A DNA stretch of 56,225 nt from Acidimicrobiales bacterium (GTDB taxonomy: Bacteria > Actinomycetota > Acidimicrobiia > Acidimicrobiales > Aldehydirespiratoraceae), in assembly GCA_029263195.1 (NCBI GenBank), contig JAJCXX010000031.1:1-56225 (forward strand), in the 5' to 3' direction. Within the stretch, counting starts at the first letter, position 1. Every line of letters starts with the position of its first letter. The notes beneath the pieces are model-generated. The model made no database searches. It was not told the DNA's origin and saw only the letters and a list, made by a program, of their open reading frames with translations. Positions 16,507 through 27,237 of the stretch are shown here, piece after piece. Position numbers and translations under genes: made by a program.

Positions 16507-18251
16507 GGATCGATCACTGAGTTGACGGCTGTGGCGATGTCCCGATGCTGGGCCACGTCGGTGTCGTGGTCGATGGCGACGACGATCAGGTCGACTCCCG
16601 GTCGGGCGCCGGCAAGCGACTCCTTGATCAGGCGGGAGAGCGACGTGTCGTCGTCTGGCTGGTGCACTCTCACTCCGCCAAGGCCATCGAGCCCAGCCAG
16701 TTGGATGCCGTGGCTGGTCCGGAAAAGGGTGTCGAAGTCGACATCCGACCCGTGTTCGGCAATCGGAAGCATCGAGAAGATCTCACCGCCGTCGTTGTCG
16801 ACACACACCACCGTGAGGTGCAGCCCGAGTCTCTTCGCGGCCAGTAGCGCCCCGACGTCGTGTAGAAGCGCCAGGTCGCCGATGAGCAGAACGACCGGCT
16901 GCTCAGTCGCGGCCGAAACGCCGAGCGCGGTCGAGGTGACACCATCGATTCCGGAAGCACCGCGATTCCCGACAACCGAGATCGAAGGGGTGCCCGTCGG
17001 AACGAACGAATCGAGATCGCGAACCGGCATCGAGTTCGACGTGATCAGCACGGCCTCATCTGGGAGCGAATCGACCACGGTTCGAGCGGCGAGTGGGGCC
17101 AGTAGCGGACCATCGAGAATCGTGGTGTCGATCACCGTCCGCGCGTTGTGGTCGGCGTGGCGCCAGGCGGTGAGCCACTCGCCACGGTCGTCGTCGGGTC
17201 GCGATCGGCCAGCCAGCAGCGAGGCGGGCTGAGCGTCGATGTGGTCGGTGAGAGTGAAGCTTGGCTCTTGCCAATGACCGGAAGGGTCTATCAGCACTAC
17301 ACGATCCGGTCGATGTCTCTCGATCCAGAGCCTGACCGACTTCGTGGTCGGGGCACGGCCGATGCGTACCACGACCTCCGGAACCATCAGATCAGCGAAC
17401 CGCTCGCTCCTGAGCAGGTGATCGGCAGTGGCTATGACGGTCGAGCCGGCGGTGTCGTCGATCCGGCGCATCTGTGCCAGGGGCTCGGCTAGTACCGGCC
17501 ACTGCATGGCTTCAGCGAACTCTCGAATGATCCGCGCCGTTTCGTGCTCGACGGCCAGCCCGACCCCGTCGGACGGCCCGACGACTATCACGCCTCTCTC
17601 CATTGTGGAGATGTCGTCGATGACCGTCGACCATCTCGACCCATCGGAAGATTCGGCACGGGATGTGGCGGGCGAAGGCCTGAATTCGGGATCCCTCACC
17701 GGTGGAACGGCCATTGGTTCGAGCGGGAGTCGGAACGGCCAGTTCAGGTGGACGGGACCCGGTCGGCTGCGGGTCGCGGCGGCCACGGCACGCATCGCCG
17801 TGCGTTCAGCCTGGGGAGCACTCCACTCGCTGGACACCGGCAACTGGGCCGCCCAACGAGTGGCGGACCCATAGATCCCGGTTTGATCGATGGTCTGGCC
17901 TGCTCCCCAACCCTGTAGCTCGGGTGGGCGATCGGCGGTGCAGACGATCATCGGCACGCCGCCGTGATGGGCCTCGACGACAGCCGGAAGATAGTTCGCG
18001 GCGGCGGTGCCGGAGGTGCACACCAGCACCGCGGGACGGCCGGTGACCCGAGCCATGCCCAGCGCGAAGAACCCGGCTGAGCGCTCGTCGAGATGAACCC
18101 ACGTTCGCAGATCGGGATGGGCATGAAGAGTGATCGACAGCGGCGTGGATCTCGAACCGGGACTGATCACGACCTCGGTGACCCCGTTGGCCACCAGTCC
18201 GGCGGTGAACGCCGCAATGTTGTCGTAGAGGGGGTCGTCCATATGGTGCAT
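16503..18251 (-). CDS. menD: SEPHCHC synthase (MenD)
   Basis: 582 residues, thiamine-diphosphate enzyme of full family length. N-terminal VVISPGSRSTPLSI and HLDERSAGFFALGMA are characteristic of MenD, and the cofactor-binding segment LLIGDLALLHDVGALL...VVCVDNDGG is present near residues 450-500. It joins isochorismate and 2-oxoglutarate, so its substrate is the product of the overlapping upstream gene. The ATG at 18251 shares one base with the menF stop (TGATG); an ATG three codons later is also possible. Confidence 0.93.
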   Translation of the reverse strand: MHHMDDPLYDNIAAFTAGLVANGVTEVVISPGSRSTPLSITLHAHPDLRTWVHLDERSAGFFALGMARVTGRPAVLVCTSGTAAANYLPAVVEAHHGGVPMIVCTADRPPELQGWGAGQTIDQTGIYGSATRWAAQLPVSSEWSAPQAERTAMRAVAAATRSRPGPVHLNWPFRLPLEPMAVPPVRDPEFRPSPATSRAESSDGSRWSTVIDDISTMERGVIVVGPSDGVGLAVEHETARIIREFAEAMQWPVLAEPLAQMRRIDDTAGSTVIATADHLLRSERFADLMVPEVVVRIGRAPTTKSVRLWIERHRPDRVVLIDPSGHWQEPSFTLTDHIDAQPASLLAGRSRPDDDRGEWLTAWRHADHNARTVIDTTILDGPLLAPLAARTVVDSLPDEAVLITSNSMPVRDLDSFVPTGTPSISVVGNRGASGIDGVTSTALGVSAATEQPVVLLIGDLALLHDVGALLAAKRLGLHLTVVCVDNDGGEIFSMLPIAEHGSDVDFDTLFRTSHGIQLAGLDGLGGVRVHQPDDDTSLSRLIKESLAGARPGVDLIVVAIDHDTDVAQHRDIATAVNSVIDP

Positions 18252-20242
18252 CAGCGGTCCATGACGTCGAGCAATGCGCGCAGTTTCACGCCGGTCTCTT
18301 CCAGTTCATCATCGGGAACGGAGTCGGCGACGATTCCGGCACCCGCGAACAGGTCGACCCCGGAGGGTCCGGCCAGCGCCGATCGGAGCGCCACCCGCAA
18401 CTCGCCGTTGCCATCGAGATCGCACCAACCCACCGGAGCGGCGTACCAGCCGCGGTCGAAGGTCTCGTGTTCGCGGATCCAGCCGAGAGCGTCTTCGGTC
18501 GGTGTGCCTCCCACCGCTGGGGTCGGGTGGAGCACGCTCGCGATGCGCAACACATCGACGTCGACTCCGCCATCGGCATGACGCTCGACCTTCGCCGTAA
18601 TCGGAGTGCGGAGATGCTGGACCCGAGCCAAACGAAGCACCTCCGGTACCGGCGAGGTCTCGCCCACCAGGCCGAGAGTGGCGAGTCGCTGGGTGATGTC
18701 GTCGACCACGAAACCATGTTCGGCGAGAATCTTGGGTGAGTCGAGCAGCCCTTGGGCGAACCCTTCATCGGCCTCGGGATCGGCGCCCCGCGGTGCTGTC
18801 CCTGCGAGCGCCACGGTCTGCACCTGTGATCCTTCGAGGGCCACGAGCATCTCGGGACTGGCCCCGAGGAAGGTGCGATCTCCTACTCCGAACGCGAACA
18901 CCGCGCAGGTCGGGTAGCGATGACGCAGTCGGTCGAGCACGGTCGCCGGATCCACCGGATCGTCGTGGTGAACTCGGGCCAGAACCACCTTGGCGAGGTG
19001 CCCTCCGGCAATGTGGGAAACCGCCTCGTCAACGAGGTCGCGGTACTCGAGGTCGTCGGACACCACGGCACCGACTGACACGGGATCGTCGTCGTCAGCC
19101 GCGACCTCATCGGGCAGATCCATCGACTGGAGGTTCGCCTTCAGCCCTTCCAACACTTCGGTCTCGTCTTCGCCGTCCGATACCACCGCCGCGAGGGTCA
19201 CCCATGTCGCTTCGGGTGTTTCGATGTAAGTGGTGGCGGGGAGAATCCACCTTGAGTCCGGGAAACCACTCCAGTCCGGACTCCGCTGGTCGTCACCGGC
19301 CTCGAAGGAGAGTCCACCCACGAGCACGGGCCGAGGAGCATCAGACGGTGCGTGGATACTCACTCGTCCCGCCAGGGCCTCTCGTCTCGCGGATGCCGCG
19401 GTGAAGCGACCATCACCGGATGTCTCAATGATCTCGGCTGCTCCGAGGGCGACGATGAAGAATCCTTCTTCGGGTCTGATCCACAGCGTTCGGTGCTCGT
19501 CGGTCGAGGAGTGATAGATGCCGACTGGGTCGATTCGATGACCGATTCGACGGGCCACCACCACGATGCCATCAGAGTCGTCGCCCTCGTCAGCGAGCCT
19601 CGCCAGCGCCCGGCTCCGAAGAGTACGTTCGAAGTGTCGTCCGACGAGGCTGCTGGCCACCGGCACGAGGCGGTGCATCGTCGCCACGAGATCGTCGCGG
19701 TCGCCGCCGCTTTCGTCGCTGTGGTGCTTGAACAGTTCGATGGCGTCGTCGATTACAGAATCGATGTTGCTCACGTGGCGCATCGCCAGCGCTGTGAGCT
19801 CGCCGAGAGGCGCTCCTTCACTCACGAGATCACGTGCCGCTGCGAGCATCTCGACGCTGTCGGAGGCGAACCTCTCGTCGCCCGGTTCGCCCGACGACGA
19901 CAACAGACCGGCACCAACGGCAATGTCGACGATCAACTCGGGGACGTCAGCTCGCCGGGCCAGTTCGGCCCGATCGAGATCGGGGTCCGGGGCATCGGCT
20001 TCAGCCAGATCGGCCAGCAAACGATCGCCCTCGGCGTCGGCGAGTTCACGGATCTGAGAGAGTGTGAACCCACGTTGGGCCAGATCTCGAATCTCGAGCA
20101 GTCGTTCGAGGTGATGTGCGCCGTACCAACCGACCCGCCCCTCACGGCGAGGTGGGGGCAGCAGTTTGCGTCCTTGGTAGTAACGGACGGTGTCGACGCC
20201 CACCCCTGCGGCGTCGGCCAGTTCCTCGACTCGATAGTCCAC
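18251..20242 (-). CDS. menF: MerR-type regulator fused to isochorismate synthase (MenF)
   Basis: 663-residue single frame with two parts. Residues 1-70 are a MerR winged helix-turn-helix (YRVEELADAAGVGVDTVRYYQGRKLLPP), followed by a helical region to about 215 of the kind seen in stand-alone actinobacterial MerR regulators (ELARRADVPELIVD...). Residues 216-663 are isochorismate synthase: LAKVVLAR (catalytic Lys), ALAGTAPRG, LLDSPKILAEHGFVV, HPTPAVGG, DRGWYAAPVGW and GAGIVADS. The enzyme half converts chorismate to isochorismate, the first menaquinone step. The GTG start lies 6 nt after TACAAT, so the mRNA is probably leaderless. Typical MenF proteins are about 400-450 residues. An internal GTG start at the junction cannot be excluded, although no strong ribosome-binding site is visible there. 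The regulator half might bind the operon's own promoter; that is inference. Confidence 0.9.
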   Translation of the reverse strand: MDYRVEELADAAGVGVDTVRYYQGRKLLPPPRREGRVGWYGAHHLERLLEIRDLAQRGFTLSQIRELADAEGDRLLADLAEADAPDPDLDRAELARRADVPELIVDIAVGAGLLSSSGEPGDERFASDSVEMLAAARDLVSEGAPLGELTALAMRHVSNIDSVIDDAIELFKHHSDESGGDRDDLVATMHRLVPVASSLVGRHFERTLRSRALARLADEGDDSDGIVVVARRIGHRIDPVGIYHSSTDEHRTLWIRPEEGFFIVALGAAEIIETSGDGRFTAASARREALAGRVSIHAPSDAPRPVLVGGLSFEAGDDQRSPDWSGFPDSRWILPATTYIETPEATWVTLAAVVSDGEDETEVLEGLKANLQSMDLPDEVAADDDDPVSVGAVVSDDLEYRDLVDEAVSHIAGGHLAKVVLARVHHDDPVDPATVLDRLRHRYPTCAVFAFGVGDRTFLGASPEMLVALEGSQVQTVALAGTAPRGADPEADEGFAQGLLDSPKILAEHGFVVDDITQRLATLGLVGETSPVPEVLRLARVQHLRTPITAKVERHADGGVDVDVLRIASVLHPTPAVGGTPTEDALGWIREHETFDRGWYAAPVGWCDLDGNGELRVALRSALAGPSGVDLFAGAGIVADSVPDDELEETGVKLRALLDVMDR

Positions 20243-20248
20243 ACGTCA

Positions 20249-20254
20249 ATTGTA
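20249..20254 (-). promoter_or_regulatory. -10 box (TACAAT) of the leaderless men operon promoter
   Basis: TACAAT on the minus strand, 6 nt (TGACGT), then the GTG of menF. The box lies in a short AT-richer patch (20246-20265) with two CAATT direct repeats 13 bp apart; a MerR-type dyad here is possible but not clear. Confidence 0.6.
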
Positions 20255-20345
20255 GGAGCAATTACTCGTGGAGTGGTGACTCAGACAGCGGACGGTCGAT
20301 CGTGGTTGCCGCCGACACTCCCACCGTGGACCACCCGACGTGATC

Positions 20346-20351
20346 TAGCCT
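20346..20351 (+). promoter_or_regulatory. -10 box of a leaderless promoter (TAGCCT) for the DUF3097 gene
   Basis: TAGCCT, 6 nt (GCCCAA), then ATG. Divergent from the men operon promoter across a gap of 115 bp between start codons. Confidence 0.6.
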
Positions 20352-20357
20352 GCCCAA

Positions 20358-21191
20358 ATGCGCGACGACGGCTTGCTGGCCGGCCCCCTCGATATCGATG
20401 CTCCCCGTCACCAACCGCCGTCCTACCCGACCATCGAAGCCAAGCCGGGGCTGATGCTCCAGCACCGCGACACCGGACAGGTCGGGGCCTTGGTCGATTT
20501 CAGCCCACCGCTGCTCGTCCTCCGCGATGAAGACGGTCGCGATCACACCCTGCGCTACGCCGTCGGGGCGGTGCGAGCCAACGTCGCCGGCAAGACCATC
20601 CCCGTCTCACTCCGACATCCCACGCCGGATCTCGCTCCCGCCTCGTTGACGGCCTCCGGATCCATCGAGGCCGGAGCGGTGCCGGCCCGCATGGCCCGCG
20701 CCAGCCGGATCTGGGTGGAGGGAATCCACGACGCCGAGTTGGTGGAGAAGATCTGGGGCGACGACCTCCGAGCAGAAGGCGTGGTTGTCGAACCACTCGA
20801 CGGAGCCGACGATCTCGCCGATCGGATCCATGACTTCCGCCCCGGACCCCGACGACGAATCGGCGTGCTCCTCGACCATCTGGTCGACGGCTCCAAGGAG
20901 AGTCGCATCGCCGCAACGGCAGCCAACCCCGATGTGCTGATCACCGGCCACCCGTTCGTCGACATCTGGCAGGCGGTCAAGCCGACTCTGATCTCTATCG
21001 AGGCTTGGCCCGAGATACCTCACGGCCAGCCGTGGAAGCAGGGCGTGCTCGACTCGATCGGGTTCACGGGGACATCCGGCCAGTTCTGGAAGATGCTCTT
21101 GGGCAAGGTCGATTCGTGGACCGACCTCGAGACTCCCCTCCTCGGTGCGGTCGAGCAACTCATCGACTTCGTGGCCCCGCCCGAAGGCTGA
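20358..21191 (+). CDS. DUF3097 family protein (Toprim-like)
   Basis: 277 residues; I recognise it as the actinobacterial DUF3097 family. The core looks like a Toprim fold: IWVEGIHDAELVEKIWG supplies the conserved Glu, and VLLDHLVDGSKES the D-x-x-x-D-G acidic pair (about residues 115-180). N-terminal residues 30-75 look like a small beta barrel. Toprim folds occur in nucleases, primases and topoisomerases; the role of DUF3097 is unknown to me. Translation probably starts on a leaderless mRNA. It converges on the MarR gene with only 4 bp between stop codons. Confidence 0.85.
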   Translation: MRDDGLLAGPLDIDAPRHQPPSYPTIEAKPGLMLQHRDTGQVGALVDFSPPLLVLRDEDGRDHTLRYAVGAVRANVAGKTIPVSLRHPTPDLAPASLTASGSIEAGAVPARMARASRIWVEGIHDAELVEKIWGDDLRAEGVVVEPLDGADDLADRIHDFRPGPRRRIGVLLDHLVDGSKESRIAATAANPDVLITGHPFVDIWQAVKPTLISIEAWPEIPHGQPWKQGVLDSIGFTGTSGQFWKMLLGKVDSWTDLETPLLGAVEQLIDFVAPPEG

Positions 21192-21195
21192 GGAA

Positions 21196-21693
21196 TCAGC
21201 GTCGGCGAAGCCGGTCGTCGAGTTCGGCTGAGAGTTTCGCCATTCGCTTGCTGATCTCGGTTCGTTCGGCGGTGTCGAGACCGCCGATGTCGAGATCGAA
21301 GGCGTCGAGAACATGATCGAGGGTCGAGCGCGCCGACGCCAGGCCCTCCTCGGTGAGTTCGATGAGCGACCGGCGTCCGTCGTCCGGGTCGGCGATTCTG
21401 CGGACCAACCTCCGCTCCTCGAGACGACGAATCGTCTTGGTGGTGCCGCCGGTGGTCTGGACGATGCGTGAAGAAATCTCGCCCGCAGACAGCCGGTGCG
21501 GCGAACCGTCGAGCCAGAGCGCCGAGAGCATGGCGTACTCAGAGGTGTCGAGCCCCTCGCTCGACACCGTGTCGGCCAGCCAGGCCTCGACCTGACGGCC
21601 GGTCCGAAACACCCAGATCAGAACCTCGATCGTTGCTTGCTGGCGCCCCTCCAGGTACGGAGTGAGCGGGGCCAGCATCTCGTCGTCGGCCAT
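21196..21693 (-). CDS. MarR family transcriptional regulator
   Basis: 165 residues. The winged helix-turn-helix is visible: LDTSEYAMLSALWLDG, LSAGEISSRIVQTTGGTTKTIRRLEERRLVRRIADPDDGRRSLIELT, flanked by helices for dimerisation. MarR proteins are usually local repressors relieved by a small ligand. The ATG shares one base with the stop of the upstream PLP gene (TGATG), so the regulator is the last gene of the PLP-enzyme unit and probably controls it. The frame extends to 21909 but the extension lies inside the PLP gene. Confidence 0.88.
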   Translation of the reverse strand: MADDEMLAPLTPYLEGRQQATIEVLIWVFRTGRQVEAWLADTVSSEGLDTSEYAMLSALWLDGSPHRLSAGEISSRIVQTTGGTTKTIRRLEERRLVRRIADPDDGRRSLIELTEEGLASARSTLDHVLDAFDLDIGGLDTAERTEISKRMAKLSAELDDRLRRR

Positions 21694-22961
21694 CAGACCA
21701 GCGGTTCTGGTTGCGGATCGCCCGACCGCATGGCGCCGGTGAACAACAGCGCGACCCGCTCGTCGACCGTCGGGATCGACGACGAATCCAGCAGAGCCAG
21801 CAGCCCCGCCAACCCCGACGCACCGGTCGGGCAGACGTCGATCGAGGTGTGGACATGAGCGACGGAGTGCGCCAACCGGAACTGCTCCTCGGTCGGAACC
21901 ACGGGCCATCCGCCCGTGGTGAGGGTCGCTTCGAGAATGGGCAGCCAGTCGTAGGTCACGTCGTCGAGAATCCCCGACGCGTAGGAAGTCGGCTCATCAT
22001 CCCAAGGCCACATGTAGGTCTCGGGGCGAGATTCGATCCGGGCGAGTACGGCCCGCACCGCCGCCGAGTCGAGCCGGCCGAGCGTCGCCGCGGCACTGGC
22101 CCGGTCGGCGGTCACCTCGGCATCGAGAAGCTCGCCGACAATCAGATCCCAGGCCCGAACGAACGGGTGATTCCCCTCGGGCTGAACCGGGTGGACAACC
22201 GGCATGGCCGTCAGCCTCCCTGCGGCTACATCGGAAGCCAGCGCCAGCATCGTCGATGATGCCAGGGCTCCACCGCCGACCTGGATCACAAGCCGATCGA
22301 GATGTGTGGTGTCAGCGTTGTCGTGCGCGATGAGAGAATCGACGAGTTCCCAGCCGAGCGTGCGGCCTCCGTCGAGAGTCGACGGGGTGTCGGATCCCTG
22401 ACAGGAGAATGCGACATCTCCTTTTCGGATCGCTTCGACCATGGCGTGGTGGGAGGGGTCGCCGGGCACGTCGGGGTCGCGATCGCATCTGATCACCGAG
22501 CCACCGAGCGCCTCGATGAGGTCGGTGACACCGGAGTCGGCCCAGGTCGGTACGAAGACATCGAGTTCGCGTCCGGTTGCCTTGGCCACGACTGAGGCCG
22601 CAAGCGCCGCGTTTCCGCAACTGGCGATGGCGTAGCGCCCCTCCGAGCCTTGTCCGCCGGCCGCGTCGACCAGGTGACGAAGAGCCACTCCGAACAGGTG
22701 GCGACCCTTGTGGGATCCCGAGACGTTGTGGGTCTCGTCCTTCACCCAGAGTTCGGACTTGATTCCGATGGCGGAGGCCAGCCGGGACTCGATCGATACC
22801 GGGGTCGGCACGAAGCCGCGGCCGTCGATGTCGCTCACCGCCGTGTCGAGTTGCCTGATCATCGACAACACATCCTCGGCGCTGACCCCGGTATCGAGTG
22901 CTACCCGATGGGAGTCGAGTCGATCGGCGTGGATTTCGAAGGTGGACCGCTGTTGGGCCAC
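21693..22961 (-). CDS. fold-type-II PLP enzyme (threonine synthase/ammonia-lyase-like)
   Basis: 422 residues. ELWVKDETHNVSGSHKGRHL carries the likely Schiff-base Lys85, SCGNAALAASVVA is the substrate/PLP phosphate loop, and QVGGGALAS is the Gly-rich PLP motif. The layout matches the tryptophan-synthase-beta/threonine-dehydratase family, with threonine synthase or an amino-acid ammonia-lyase as nearest guesses. The GTG start is one base after the stop of a second PLP enzyme, so the two may act in series or as a pair. The exact substrate cannot be read from the sequence. Confidence 0.83.
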   Translation of the reverse strand: MAQQRSTFEIHADRLDSHRVALDTGVSAEDVLSMIRQLDTAVSDIDGRGFVPTPVSIESRLASAIGIKSELWVKDETHNVSGSHKGRHLFGVALRHLVDAAGGQGSEGRYAIASCGNAALAASVVAKATGRELDVFVPTWADSGVTDLIEALGGSVIRCDRDPDVPGDPSHHAMVEAIRKGDVAFSCQGSDTPSTLDGGRTLGWELVDSLIAHDNADTTHLDRLVIQVGGGALASSTMLALASDVAAGRLTAMPVVHPVQPEGNHPFVRAWDLIVGELLDAEVTADRASAAATLGRLDSAAVRAVLARIESRPETYMWPWDDEPTSYASGILDDVTYDWLPILEATLTTGGWPVVPTEEQFRLAHSVAHVHTSIDVCPTGASGLAGLLALLDSSSIPTVDERVALLFTGAMRSGDPQPEPLV

Positions 22962-22962
22962 G

Positions 22963-24495
<1,533 letters not shown>

Positions 24496-24650
24496 CGGCT
24501 CAGTATCGCGGAAACCTCCACGATTGCGCGCAGCAGGCTCCGAAGACACGATCTACAAGTTGTCTGGCACTAGCGGTCGTCGGGCGCTGTCTGGGGCACC
24601 GGCGTGCACCTCCAGACCCGCAGCATTCTCACGCGTTCGGTAGGGAGTGG
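24496..24650 (-). other. 155-bp gap between the ABC operon and the PLP-enzyme operon
   Basis: No coding frame, tRNA or convincing terminator is seen. The last part upstream of 24495 probably holds the promoter of the PLP genes (GATACT at 24502-24507 on the minus strand). Confidence 0.4.
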
Positions 24651-25439
24651 TCAGAACTGTTCTCGGCTGAATACACCCGTCGCGACGACAGTCAAGACTA
24701 CGGCCCAGGCCAGCGTCCAGTACACCCCCGAGGCCGGATCGAGTGTTTGGCCGAACACCAGGAACTCGGTCAGAGGCTTGAACGCTGCACCGGAGAGTTC
24801 ACCACTGACCAGTCCGCCGATGCTCATGCGGTCGATGATGTCGGTCGGCGAGTTCCACAAGAGGATCCAAACGCCGAGCCCGATACCGGCAACCGGTCCC
24901 CGGTTTCGGAAGATTGTGCCCATGCACACACTGAGGGTCACGAACAGCACGATGATGACGAACTCGACCCCGACCACGATCAGGTAGCGTCCCATGTCCG
25001 GTTGGCGGATCGCCAAGCCTGCCTTCGGGTCCAAGGCCGGGAGCATCCACCAGGCGATAGCAGCCTGGAGTACGACGGCGGGAAGTGCGATCCCGACCAA
25101 ATCGGACACGATCTTGGACAGGATAAAGGCGGGACCCGAGACGGGCTTGGAGACGACCCACGACAGCGTGCCGCCCTGACGTTCCTCGATCATCGCGTTC
25201 TGGGAGATCGCGATCGACCCGAGCGGGAGAGCGATCCACCAGATGTGGATCAGAAGGTCGAAACCTCGCCACTCGGAGTCGTTGGCTCTGGTCGTCACGT
25301 ACCAGAGCAGGCCCGTGACGAGCAGGGTCCACGCCACCGTGTGAGCGAGGATGCGTCTCCAGTACCAACGCGCCAACTCACCCCGCAGGAGCCCGCCCAA
25401 ACCGGGCAAGAACCTAGACGGCTGCCGGTCAGTGCTCAC
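24651..25439 (-). CDS. ABC-2 type permease (pair B)
   Basis: 262-residue membrane protein with about six hydrophobic segments, and a conserved cytosolic loop MIEERQGGTLSWVVSKPVSG seen in NosY/ABC-2 permeases. The GTG start overlaps the end of its ATPase gene by 11 nt. With that ATPase it forms an export-type ABC module; the cargo is unknown. Paralogue of the permease at 26380. Confidence 0.87.
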   Translation of the reverse strand: MSTDRQPSRFLPGLGGLLRGELARWYWRRILAHTVAWTLLVTGLLWYVTTRANDSEWRGFDLLIHIWWIALPLGSIAISQNAMIEERQGGTLSWVVSKPVSGPAFILSKIVSDLVGIALPAVVLQAAIAWWMLPALDPKAGLAIRQPDMGRYLIVVGVEFVIIVLFVTLSVCMGTIFRNRGPVAGIGLGVWILLWNSPTDIIDRMSIGGLVSGELSGAAFKPLTEFLVFGQTLDPASGVYWTLAWAVVLTVVATGVFSREQF

Positions 25440-26379
25440 GGTCGTTTCTCACGATGGAGAGATACGCGTCTTCGAGGGTGTGATCGCTGGTGTGAAACTC
25501 GGCGATGTCGACACCATCATCCAAGAGGAGCCGGTGCAACAATCGCTCGGCAGCCTCGTCGCCGACCAGGCGCACACTCCAGATCTCCGAGTCGCCGCGC
25601 GATCTGACGTCGAGGTCGGTGACCCACGGCTCGGCAGTGAGCGCGGCCCGGGTGTCGGCGCTGCAGCCCCGGGTGTGGAGCGTCCACGTTGATTCGTTTC
25701 CGGTGAGCAGGTCGGAGACTGGCCCGTCGGCCACGATCCGGCCGCCGCTGATCACGGCGACTCGGTCGCTGACGCGCTGCACGTCGTCGAGAATGTGGGT
25801 GGAATAGAAGATCGTCACTCGGCCCCGCAGGGATTCGATGATGCCGAGCACATCACGCCTGCCTTCCGGATCGAGCGCTGCGGCCGGCTCGTCGAGGATC
25901 AGCAGTTCCGGCTCCGAAACGAGCGCCTGGGCCAGCCCGAGGCGCTGCGCCTCACCACCTGACAACCCGGCGGTTCGGCGGTCGGCCAGCTCGGCGAGCC
26001 CCACATTCTCCAGCAGTTCATCGGTGCGGTCGCGGAGAGCGCCGCGAGGCACTCGGCCCGGATAGAGCCTGGCCACGAACTCGAGTACCTCGCGGCAGGT
26101 CCGGTAGGGGTGGAATCGGGCCTGCTGGGGCAGGTATCCGACGAGAGCGCGGGCGGCAGGTCCGTCGCGGTGGACATCGCGGCCGAAGACGTAGGCCCGC
26201 CCGGCAGATGGCCGGAGCAGACCCATGACGATCTTCATCGTGGTCGATTTGCCCGCGCCGTTCGGCCCGAGGAACCCGTAGATCGAGTGGATGGGGACAT
26301 CCAGATCGAGGTCACGCAGTACCTCGGTCTTACCGAAGTGCTTGTGAAGACCTCGTACCTCCAGGGCCAGGTCACGCAT
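25429..26379 (-). CDS. ABC transporter ATPase (pair B)
   Basis: 316 residues: Walker A GPNGAGKSTT, signature LSGGEAQRLGLAQAL, Walker B LLILDEPAAALDPEG and switch His in YSTHILDD. A C-terminal domain of about 90 residues follows the nucleotide-binding domain, as in many ABC-2 ATPases. Its ATG directly follows the TAG stop of the pair-A permease, so the two modules are co-transcribed. The order ATPase, permease, ATPase, permease suggests an old tandem duplication. Confidence 0.92.
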   Translation of the reverse strand: MRDLALEVRGLHKHFGKTEVLRDLDLDVPIHSIYGFLGPNGAGKSTTMKIVMGLLRPSAGRAYVFGRDVHRDGPAARALVGYLPQQARFHPYRTCREVLEFVARLYPGRVPRGALRDRTDELLENVGLAELADRRTAGLSGGEAQRLGLAQALVSEPELLILDEPAAALDPEGRRDVLGIIESLRGRVTIFYSTHILDDVQRVSDRVAVISGGRIVADGPVSDLLTGNESTWTLHTRGCSADTRAALTAEPWVTDLDVRSRGDSEIWSVRLVGDEAAERLLHRLLLDDGVDIAEFHTSDHTLEDAYLSIVRNDREH

Positions 26380-27237
26380 CTAGAGCTCCCTCCTGTTGAA
26401 CCACCAGCTGGCGACGCCCAGCAATCCGGCGATCCAGAGCAAGCCGACGACAACGGGCGCAAGCACGGGTGCGGGATTATCTCCGGCGCCGTCGATGAAC
26501 GACTCCATCAACCACGCCGGCGTGAGGCTGACGAACTGATGGTCGATCGGGGTCAGCGCCAGAACGACCATCGCGATCGGAATCATCAGCCCGACCGCGA
26601 ATATTGCGGTCGCGTGTCCCAGCACGCAGCCGAGCAGCACCATCGCAGCCGCGATCACCAAGATGATAACCATCAACAACCCGAGCGTGCCGAGGTGGTC
26701 GGCCCAGTCGGGCACCGTCGTGTATTCGCCCCTCGCCGACGGCTCGTTGACGAGCCTCATCACTTCGTAGCCGTTGAACTCGGTTCTGCCATTCCCCTCG
26801 GCGGCCACGAAGATGAATCGCGCGACCACACCCGGCACCCCCACCATCGCAACGACAACCACCGGAATCAGGGCTGCGAACTTCGAGATGACGAACGCCG
26901 TCTTGCCGACCGGCTTGGCAACTATCCAGGCGGCCGTTCCCTGAGCAATCTCGCCGGCCACGGTGCTCTGGGTGGCGGCCACGGTCATGAGGATGAGAAC
27001 GAGGACCCAGAGGGTGAGGGAGGAGAGAATCAAGTGACCCAATATCTTGTCCTTCTGGGCGAGCCAGCTGACGTAGTTGCCCACGAGCAGTGCCAGGCCG
27101 AGCGCGGTGAACGTCAGTGAACGCCACGGAAACCAACGGGTGGATTCAGCAGCGGTCAGTCCTCGAAGCCCGCGGAACAGGCCGTTGGCCTCGGTCCGCT
27201 GCATGCCGTCTCGGGTGTCGAGTGTGGCATCAGCCAT
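26380..27237 (-). CDS. ABC-2 type permease (pair A)
   Basis: 285 residues with about six membrane segments (SLTFTALGLALLVGNYVSW onwards) and the loop EIAQGTAAWIVAKPVGKTAF matching the pair-B permease. The ATG at 27237 overlaps the ATPase stop by 8 nt; an earlier ATG (27243) is possible. It probably forms an export complex with the ATPase at 27230. Confidence 0.86.
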   Translation of the reverse strand: MADATLDTRDGMQRTEANGLFRGLRGLTAAESTRWFPWRSLTFTALGLALLVGNYVSWLAQKDKILGHLILSSLTLWVLVLILMTVAATQSTVAGEIAQGTAAWIVAKPVGKTAFVISKFAALIPVVVVAMVGVPGVVARFIFVAAEGNGRTEFNGYEVMRLVNEPSARGEYTTVPDWADHLGTLGLLMVIILVIAAAMVLLGCVLGHATAIFAVGLMIPIAMVVLALTPIDHQFVSLTPAWLMESFIDGAGDNPAPVLAPVVVGLLWIAGLLGVASWWFNRREL

